Shown piece after piece: positions 59,101 to 64,000 of a stretch of 64,000 bases of DNA. Location of the stretch: assembly GCA_905221605.1 (NCBI GenBank), contig CAJNDS010000001.1, positions 564,025 through 628,024 of the forward strand, given 5' to 3'. The notes beneath the pieces are model-generated. The model did not search any database. It worked only from the letters and a program-made list of their open reading frames with translations, and had not been told where the DNA came from. Every line of letters begins with the position of its first letter. Positions within the stretch are counted from its first letter, which is position 1. The position numbers and the translations under genes are program-made. The DNA is from Symbiodinium natans (Eukaryota > Sar > Dinophyceae > Suessiales > Symbiodiniaceae).

Positions 59101-62100
59101 CGGGTTTATTAAGGACGTATAGGGCTTATGGGGGGTTTATAGGGTTTGTGAGGGTTATAGGGTTTATGGGGGTTTATAGGGCTTATAGGAGTAAAAGGGC
59201 ATGCAGGGTTTATAGGGTATTAGGGTTTGTAGGGTTTATTGGGCTTGTCGGGCTTATCGGGTATGTTGGTAAACCCTAAACCCTAAACCCTAAACACTAA
59301 ACCCTAAACCCTAAACCCTAAACCCTAGACCCTAGACCCTAGAACCCAGACTCTAGACCCTAAACTTCGGGGTTAGCTCTTAGGTTCGGGCGAAGAGGAG
59401 CGGCTCAGCCCAGCAGCTCGAACTCCATTATCTTGACAACCCATGAGCTTCGGAAGCCTCAGTCCTTCCTAAACCCCTGAATCCCTGAACCCCTGAACCC
59501 CTAAACCCCTAAACCCTGTCAACCCCTGAACCCTGCGAGGCTCTGTTTCGGCCCGGGAGGCTCGATGCGGCATGGGAAGAAGTTCGCAAACTCATCGCGC
59601 TCCTGAACCCACACTTGTTGAGGGTTTAGGGTTTAGGGTAAGTTGGTGGTATAGGGAGTACGACACCTCCCAAAGCGTTGCCCGGACCCCCAGAAAATCT
59701 GATCCTTCAAGTAGTAGGGAACACTTTGGGCATGCCGTTTGGGGAGCCCTGCACACTGAACCCTAAACCGCGGGAAGCCCGATTATTTGCGGAATTAGAG
59801 AGCCCGAAGCCCTGAACCCCAAGCGCTGAATATTCAGCGCCGGGACTTAAGCCATACCAACTTACAGACGCCTCAGCTTAGGGCATCTTGTAACAGGCAC
59901 TTGCGGACCTCGAAAACCCCCCCCCCCAAACAAAAAAAAGTAGGGAACCGAGAACTGCAACTGCGGAATTCCCGCGTCCCCGCAGCAAGGGATTAGGGTT
60001 TAGAGTTTAGGGCTTGGGGTTTAGGGCTTCCAGGGTTTGGGGTTTAGGGCTTAGGGTTTTAGGGCTTAGGGTTTAGGGTTTGGGGTTTAGGGTTTATCCC
60101 TCAACCACACAAGTCTCCTCCCCATCCACGAAGCCAGGTCCGCCCATGGCCGGACAGGTCGCGCGCTGTCGGATGGGGTTTAAGGTTTAGGGTTCAGGGT
60201 TTAGGGCTTCGTTTTGTTGAGCTTTTGTGTGGGGTTACAAGCCATGGCTTGTCATGACGCAGGTTAAAAGTAGGGTATCCACTAGCCATGGCAGCTATTG
60301 AGGGTACTAGCTACATAATGGTACCCTAAAACCCTAAACCCTAAACCCCAAACCCCAAACCCTAAACCCTAAACCCCCTTCGCGGGTTTGCGGCTTCTTT
60401 CTGCATGGCTTCCAACGCATGCTGCGCATGGCGTTTCGGGGATCGACTTTGGGAGGCTTGGTTCCCCTGTGAGGGTTTAGGGTTTAGGGTTTAGGGTTTA
60501 GGGTCTAGGGCTGAGGTGAAAGGACCCTTGTTTTTAGGGTTTAGGGCTTGGGGCCTAGGTTCAGACATGCAGTGTCTGAAGCCTGCCTGCAGCCAATCGG
60601 ACGCCAGCCCTGCGCATAAGGCCTGAGCGGCCCTGAGATCCGATTGCTTAGTTCAAGCCTCAACCCTATACCCCTCTACCCCTCTACCCCTAAACCCTAA
60701 ACCCTAAACCCTCAACCCTAAACCCTAAACCCTAAACCCTGAACCCTAAACCCTAAAACTCCAAGCGCTGTAAAGGCTTGTAAGCAAACACAACTGCCCA
60801 CAGAAACCCTAAAACCTCAAACCCCCCAAAAACCCTGAAACCCCTAAGACATCTGCTTCGCCTCTGCAAACCCTAAACCCCAAACCCTAAACCATCAAAC
60901 CCAAAAACCCTCAACCCGTTAGCTTGGTTCAGGGCTTAGGCGTCAGCTCAAGCGACCCTGGGGTCTCCCAAACACCTTGTACTTGGAGGTTCATGGTAGT
61001 TATTAACCCAAGGGTTTAGGGTTTAGGGTTCAGGGTACTTGTTAACCAATTAGAACTGTACTGATAACCCACTATCAAACCCCTTAAGTGCCCGAAGATC
61101 CCTAAACCCTAAACCCTAAACCCTAAACCCCAAACCCTAAACCCTAAACCCTAAACCCCAAAGAACCTCCAAGTAGCACCTTCAACTTGGGTTGAGGGTT
61201 TCAGAGCTTATCGGGTTTAGAGGGTTCGTAGGGTTCATATAGTTCGTAGGGTTTGTGGGGTGTATAGGGCTTTATTGGGTCTATAGGGCTTATGGGGTTT
61301 GTAGGGCGTATCGGGCTTGTAGGGTTCAGAGGGTTTAGAGGCTTTAGAGGGCTTAGGAGAGTTTAGGGGCTGAACCCCCTACACCCTAAACCCTAAACCC
61401 TAAACCCCCCTAAACCCTGAAACCCCCAGACACCCTAAACCCGAAACCCTAAACCCCAGACAGCCCCAAAACCCAAGCAACGTCCCAACTGCAGAACCGC
61501 TCAGAGCTCCGGCTGTTGGGCTTCGAGAGAATGCCCTGGCCAGGGAGCTTGGAGTGCGGGCCAAGGCGTTCCGGACAGTTGGTTATAGGGGCGCGAATGT
61601 AAGATGTTCGTGCTAATAAGCTTTAGATAGCTAAAAATTGCAGGAACATGGGAGTTTACGAAAATAGGGGAGCCCAAATAGTAGGATCCCCTTGAAAAGA
61701 GGGAACCCCAATACGGTACCCCTTGTATCGTAGGGTTTAGGTTTAGGGTTTAGGGTTTAGGGTTTAGGGTTCAGGGTTTAGGGTTTAGGGTTTATGGTTT
61801 AGGGTTTAGGGTTTAGGGTTTAGGGTTTCGGGTTTAGGGTTTAGGGCGTAAAGTCCCATAATAAGGAGTATGTAATGTTGACTGCGTCTCCTGTGGCCGG
61901 CTCGGCAACCTGCACTACGTAGGCCACCACCCACAAAGCCCCCCAAGTTCATCCGGTGCCACTTGAGCCGTCTGCAATCGCCCCGAAATCATCAGGATTT
62001 AGGGTTTAGGGTTTAAGGATTACCCAAAGCCATTTTGGGGTAGTATACTAGAATCCCCTCCAACTAACCCAAAAAGGAACTACATTGGAGCCTTTGGGTA

Positions 62101-62370
62101 GGGTCTAGGATGCCTAGGAGGCGGGAGCACTCGCGAGCCTGGGCAGGGTTAAGCTTAGGGGTTGAAGGCGCGTATGGGTTGAGAGATTTTGGTTTTCCTA
62201 GACCCTATTCCCCAAACCCTAAACCCTTTTGTTCAAGGGCCGAAAAGATCCTAAACCCCAAGCACTGAGCATCCTAAACCCTAAACCCTAATCCCTAATC
62301 CCTGATGACTGCGGGGCGCCCTGCGCTCCTCTCCATCGTCCTCTGCAGCGGAAGCGCTCGAGGAGGATAC
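51235..62370 (-). CDS. NADAR-domain (YbiA-like) protein, multi-exon
   Basis: NADAR domains are found in YbiA-type N-glycosidases acting on ribosylated metabolites or NAD-derived groups. Spliced by eye, the exons between 59,602 and 51,235 give the family signatures in order: FANFFPCRI, DGIVYPSAE joined to HFFQAHKT across a GC-AG intron, RPDWESVKLEVM, ALLATKA, FWGVDAWGCG joined to ENWNGRIHAMVRAKL. Phase agrees at the junctions that can be checked. Exons further up (62.4-60.1 kb) are low-complexity or unrecognised and may be its N-terminus. No stop codon was identified; it could end in a missed exon below 51.2 kb or be continuous with the HYDIN-like gene 3.6 kb downstream. Introns have the same TTTAGGG/CCCTAAA make-up as the neighbouring gene. 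Confidence 0.7.
51280..52022. other. intron, mostly unique
   Basis: TTTAGGG at 51,325-51,405, then unique sequence to the satellite at 52.0 kb. No coding island recognised. Confidence 0.45.
52023..52712 (+). repeat. 31-bp tandem satellite
   Basis: About 22 copies containing gaggcccggaaaatcaccgt then tgcccactttt, with small indels. A short GAAAAAC-type repeat precedes it (51,940-52,010). Confidence 0.9.
52737..52930 (+). repeat. TTTAGGG array
   Basis: About 25 units ending in GGGCTTA variants. Confidence 0.85.
53058..53395 (+). repeat. G-rich region with poly-G and GGGGTGGA repeats
   Basis: An uninterrupted G-run of roughly 40, then GGTGGAGGGGTGG-type sequence without C for over 300 bp. Strong G-quadruplex potential; Gly/Trp-rich ORFs are artefacts. 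Confidence 0.85.
53515..53601. mobile_element. family A copy, shortened
   Basis: TTGGGATGATCCCCCC left and GGGGAACATCCCAA right; no clear target duplication. Confidence 0.6.
53898..53962 (-). CDS. NADAR exon 7
   Basis: PKEMTFTPSAGFWGVDAWG then CG: the W-G-x-D-x-x-G-x-G motif. Starts with two bases that complete the previous codon; donor GGA|GTGCCT, phase 0. Confidence 0.72.
54085..54245 (+). repeat. GGGGTTTT / GGGGCTTT array
   Basis: About nineteen 8-bp units, second occurrence of this type, grading into TTTTAGGG at 53,988-54,080. Confidence 0.88.
54536..54651. mobile_element. family A copy with internal G-run
   Basis: TTGGGATGTTCCC left and GGGGGAACATCCCAA right; flanks CCCGAAAC / CCCTAAAC. 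A 14-base G-run sits in the loop. Confidence 0.7.
54793..54811 (-). CDS. NADAR exon 6, 19-nt micro-exon
   Basis: ALLATK plus one base, matching the L-L-x-T motif. Acceptor cccggag|G, donor GTGTCA. Phase 1 is completed by the CG of the next exon. Confidence 0.6.
54812..56354. other. intron
   Basis: TTTAGGG/TTAAGGG tract at 54,850-55,015, then unique sequence. A minus-strand ORF at 55.6-55.9 kb has no recognisable features. Confidence 0.4.
55950..56155 (+). repeat. degenerate GGGCATCTGG repeat
   Basis: Seven or eight irregularly spaced copies of gcatctgg. Non-coding as far as I can see. Confidence 0.5.
56355..56384 (-). CDS. NADAR exon 5 (tentative)
   Basis: FAPGEFEESS lies where the family has its K-F segment. 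The acceptor gtgaag is acceptable; a GA donor must be assumed. Phase 0/0 fits both neighbours. Confidence 0.42.
56497..57139. mobile_element. non-autonomous element with 30-bp terminal inverted repeats
   Basis: Left end TTGGGTTCGGCCGGTCCACA (continuing to 56,526) is the exact complement of the right end 57,110-57,139. CCCTAAAC flanks both sides (8 bp, but in repeat). The interior holds three copies of a block with cagcagacccacaaa and gcacccggtaaatgc, separated by GGTGCTATT minisatellite. No transposase. Confidence 0.82.
56573..57080 (+). repeat. GGTGCTATT minisatellite inside the inverted-repeat element
   Basis: 15- to 18-bp units (tttctggtgctatt, tttttgtgctattg) in three blocks; Ile/Ala-rich ORFs on both strands are artefacts. 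Confidence 0.85.
57181..57273 (-). CDS. NADAR exon 4
   Basis: Thirty-one codons, phase 0/0, containing ARFEQVYGFGQGVSLRPDWE followed by SVKLEVM, the conserved W-x-x-(V/K)-x-x-x-M helix. Acceptor tcttgtcag|G, GC donor. Confidence 0.82.
58166..58302. mobile_element. inverted-repeat element, family B, intact
   Basis: TTGGAGATTCATGGCACTTA left and TACCATGAACCTCCAA right with CCCTTAAGTGCC in the centre, 137 bp. Confidence 0.68.
58518..58599 (-). CDS. NADAR exon 3
   Basis: HFFQAHKTLDEPQRRRIAS and on to DPRWPSCW. Acceptor atcaag|G. The donor is TGG|GTTTAGGG, the GT of the telomere-like repeat, and leaves phase 0. Confidence 0.78.
58863..58892 (-). CDS. NADAR exon 2
   Basis: Thirty bases reading KDGIVYPSA. 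The GC donor (GA|GCATCTGG) joins to the next exon's G to recreate the NADAR S-A-E-H-F-F-Q-A signature. That junction is the best single proof of the splice rules used here. Confidence 0.8.
59553..59602 (-). CDS. NADAR exon 1 (recognised part)
   Basis: ERDEFANFFPCRIEPPG: the F-x-N-F-F-P start of NADAR domains. Acceptor gttcag|G; GC donor leaves phase 2 (GG), completed by the first base of the exon at 58,892. Confidence 0.7.
60106..60165 (-). CDS. candidate exon (NADAR gene 5' part)
   Basis: Open island with acceptor gacag and donor GTTGAGG. Two frames are plausible (MGGPGFVDGEETCV or RDLSGHGRTWLRGWGGD), so the product is uncertain. Confidence 0.3.
60375..60446 (-). CDS. candidate basic exon (NADAR gene 5' part)
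   Basis: Reads DPRNAMRSMRWKPCRKK with a two-base start that fits the previous island. The donor would be the GT of a GTTTAGGG repeat. Function unknown. Confidence 0.38.
60985..61165. mobile_element. family B copy interrupted by telomere-like repeats
   Basis: Ends TTGGAGGTTCATGG and ...AACCTCCAA are intact. TTTAGGG units sit inside the left arm (61,009-61,035) and CCCTAAA units (61,090-61,160) occupy the position of the right arm. Confidence 0.65.
61508..61535 (-). CDS. candidate exon (NADAR gene 5' part)
   Basis: GILSKPNSR, acceptor ccctggccag|G, donor GCTCTG, ending in phase 1, which fits the next island at 60,446. An opposite-strand reading is also open. Confidence 0.3.
61640..61735. mobile_element. 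degenerate repeat, family D
   Basis: gtttacgaaaataggggagcc and blocks of aatagtaggatccccttg are shared with 38,840-38,935 and 3,500-3,620. Ends not defined. Confidence 0.35.
61883..61909 (-). CDS. candidate exon (NADAR gene 5' part)
   Basis: Nine codons VAEPATGDA, phase 0/0, acceptor gtgcag|G and donor GTCAAC. Low complexity; accepted mainly for splice sites and phase. Confidence 0.35.
62030..62105. mobile_element. short inverted-repeat element
   Basis: TACCCAAAG left and CTTTGGGTA right around AATCCCCTCCAAC; 76 bp. Confidence 0.45.
62320..62370 (-). CDS. candidate exon, acidic low-complexity (NADAR gene 5' part)
   Basis: Seventeen codons, phase 0/0, reading VSSSSASAAEDDGEERR. It is preceded on the minus strand by accctcag and followed by a GC donor. 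Membership of the NADAR gene is inferred from strand and position. Confidence 0.45.
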
Positions 62371-63014
62371 CTGAGGGTTCCTGCCAGGTGTGTAGAGGTG
62401 TTGATAGCAAGCCTTCAGGGTTTAGGGTTTAGGTTTGGGGTGTAAATTGAAACCTGCCCGTTTTGACGTTTTGGTGCTCAAAGCAAGGTTGTGGTGAGTG
62501 CCGATTCAACCCTGAGCTAGAATATGAACTAGTGGAAAAAAGCCTACGTCATCCTTGCTCCGTGAACCCGAATACCCCCCTTCAAGAGACAGCCATTCTA
62601 ATCATCCCTATGAAAGGATGGTAAGAATAGGGGGGAGTTTAGGGTTTAGGGGTTTAGGGGCTTAGGGGTTTAGGGTTTAGGGTTTAGGGCTTATATAAGT
62701 TGGGTCATCCTACTCGGAGGTTCATGGCTAGCCCCCTCTGGTGCACTTACAACCCTACGTCTTACTACCCATGAACCTCCAAGAAACCTGCAGCCCTCGA
62801 ATCTCCGATTGTCGAAGGGAGGGCTTTGGGGTTGAGGGTTACGATGAAGTGTAGACCCTGAAGCCCTTCCAGACCTACGCCAGACACAAAGGACGAGCAG
62901 GACGGCAACAGCCAGCCAAGCTCCCTTGGTTACAGTTGAGTTACGCCACCCCCAAAAAAGTAAGTAAAATACATCAATAACAATGAAAGAAACACGTCGG
63001 AAAAAGGGTAAAGA

Positions 63015-64000
63015 AGCCCAAACGTATAGGCTACCCGTAGCCCTAGCTGTAGGGCCTACGGCTGGCTACGCGTAGGCCTGTCGGTAGAGTCTGCGGCAGC
63101 CTACGCGTAGGCCTATCCGTAGGCCCTCGTGTGGCCTACCCGTAAACGTATCAAAGGGCCACGGGCAGCCTACGCGTAGGCCTACCCGTATAGGCCTGCG
63201 GGTAGGCTGCCGGTAGGCCTATCCGTAGGCCTACAGGTAGGCTACCGGCAGGCCTACCCGCAGGCCTATGGGTAGGCTACCGGTAGGCCTGCCCATAGGC
63301 GTGTAGGTATGCTACCGGTAGGCCTGGTCGCAGGCCTATCCGCAGGCCTACGGGTAGGCTAGCGGTAGGCCTACCCGCAGGCCTACGGGTAGGCGACCGG
63401 CAGCCCTACCCGCAGGCTTATACGTAGTCGAGGCATAGTAGTAGTGATGATCTCGGGGCTGGGGCTCGGGCACAAAAAGGAGGGCCTAAGAGTCCATGCG
63501 TGCGTGATTTCTTTTACGGATGCACATGATGTCTCGGGTCGAAAATTTAGGGAGCAGTTTGACGGGTGCTTTCGTCGTTTCTCGAGTCCTGGGGCTCGGT
63601 CCAGGGCCTCGGGCATACGCCCTGGACCGAGCCCCAGGACTCGAGAAACGACGAAAGCACCCGTCAAACTGCTCCTTAAATTTTCGACCCGAGACATCAT
63701 GTGCATCCGTAAAAGAAATCACGCACGCATGGACTCTTAGGCCCTCCTTTTTGTGCCCGAGCCCCAGCCCCGAGATCATCACTACTACTATGCCTCGACT
63801 ACGTATAAGCCTGCGGGTAGGGCTGCCGGTCGCCTACCCGTAGGCCTGCGGGTAGGCCTACCGGTAGCCTACCCGTAGGCCTGCGGGTCGGCCTATAGAT
63901 AGCTTACTTAGAAGCCTGCGACCAGGCCCACCGGCAGCACACCTACACGCCAATGGGCAGGCCTACGGGTAGCCTACCCATAGGCCTACGGGTAGGCCTG
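63015..64000. repeat. GTAGGCCTAC palindromic satellite
   Basis: Short units built from GTAGGCCTAC, CCCGTAGG and GGGTAGGC repeat on both sides of a large inverted repeat, running off the window. Confidence 0.88.
63363..63863. repeat. 245-bp near-perfect inverted repeat with 11-bp spacer
   Basis: Arms 63,363-63,607 and 63,619-63,863 around ctcgggcatac. One mismatch seen (near 63,550 / 63,676). The near-identical ORFs on opposite strands at 63.4-63.8 kb are products of this symmetry, not genes. Confidence 0.9.

Noticed and set aside
63383-63843. Pair of near-identical ORFs on opposite strands
   Set aside because: Forced by the 245-bp inverted repeat; no homology or splice context.
1-64000. Window is a chromosome end or subtelomere because of TTTAGGG
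   Set aside because: Arrays are short, occur in both orientations, and alternate with phase-compatible exons of recognisable genes over 60 kb; no terminal array is seen.

Overview
This looks like nuclear DNA of a dinoflagellate, most likely the Suessiales/Symbiodiniaceae lineage. Four things point there: very short exons with GT or GC splice donors and an AG|G acceptor; plant-type TTTAGGG repeats throughout; a flagellar HYDIN-like gene; and a Ty1/copia polyprotein with extra domains of the kind I know from Symbiodinium genomes. The lineage call is inference.

Nearly all of the window outside the transposon is intron. Reading the short unique islands between the TTTAGGG/CCCTAAA tracts on the minus strand gives dozens of 24-130 nt coding islands with plausible splice sites. 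Across many introns their phases join correctly. About 47.6 kb down to 0.6 kb encodes a HYDIN-like protein, read right to left: ASH-type beta-sandwich repeats (about 47-30 kb), the conserved stretch RLVNPTDYPIE + VFSTEFDEKYLAEER (29.8-29.2 kb), a P-loop/adenylate-kinase-like region (12.3-7.2 kb), then coiled coil (4.7-0.6 kb) running towards the left edge. About 59.6 kb down to 51.2 kb encodes a NADAR (YbiA-like) domain in eight exons, perhaps preceded by exons up to 62.4 kb. Both genes lie on the minus strand. In transcript sense many introns open with G-rich (TTTAGGG)n and close with C-rich (CCCTAAA)n, so the two ends are complementary. Several donors are supplied by the repeat itself (G|GTTTAGGG).

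From 12,558 to 22,492 a complete LTR retrotransposon on the plus strand sits inside one intron of the HYDIN-like gene. It has 230-bp LTRs that I read as identical, a CCCTA target duplication, a half-tRNA-Met-type primer site and a purine tract. Domain order is Gag (CCCH + CCHC fingers), two aspartic-protease-like motifs, a cytosine-methyltransferase-like domain, integrase, a 2OG-Fe(II) dioxygenase-like domain, reverse transcriptase, RNase H, and a hydrophobic Cys/His-rich tail. The coding frame changes five times.

Introns also carry several families of about 100-bp inverted-repeat elements (MITE-like, one with clear 8-bp target duplications), one 643-bp inverted-repeat element with internal triplication, palindromic and direct satellites (48.3-50.7 kb, 52.0-52.7 kb, 63.0-64.0 kb), G-runs and other telomere-like arrays (GGGGTTTT, GGGGTTT, CCCTCAAA, AAAAACCC). 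Splice sites were assigned by eye from reading frame, motif and phase, so individual boundaries may be off even where the exon is real.
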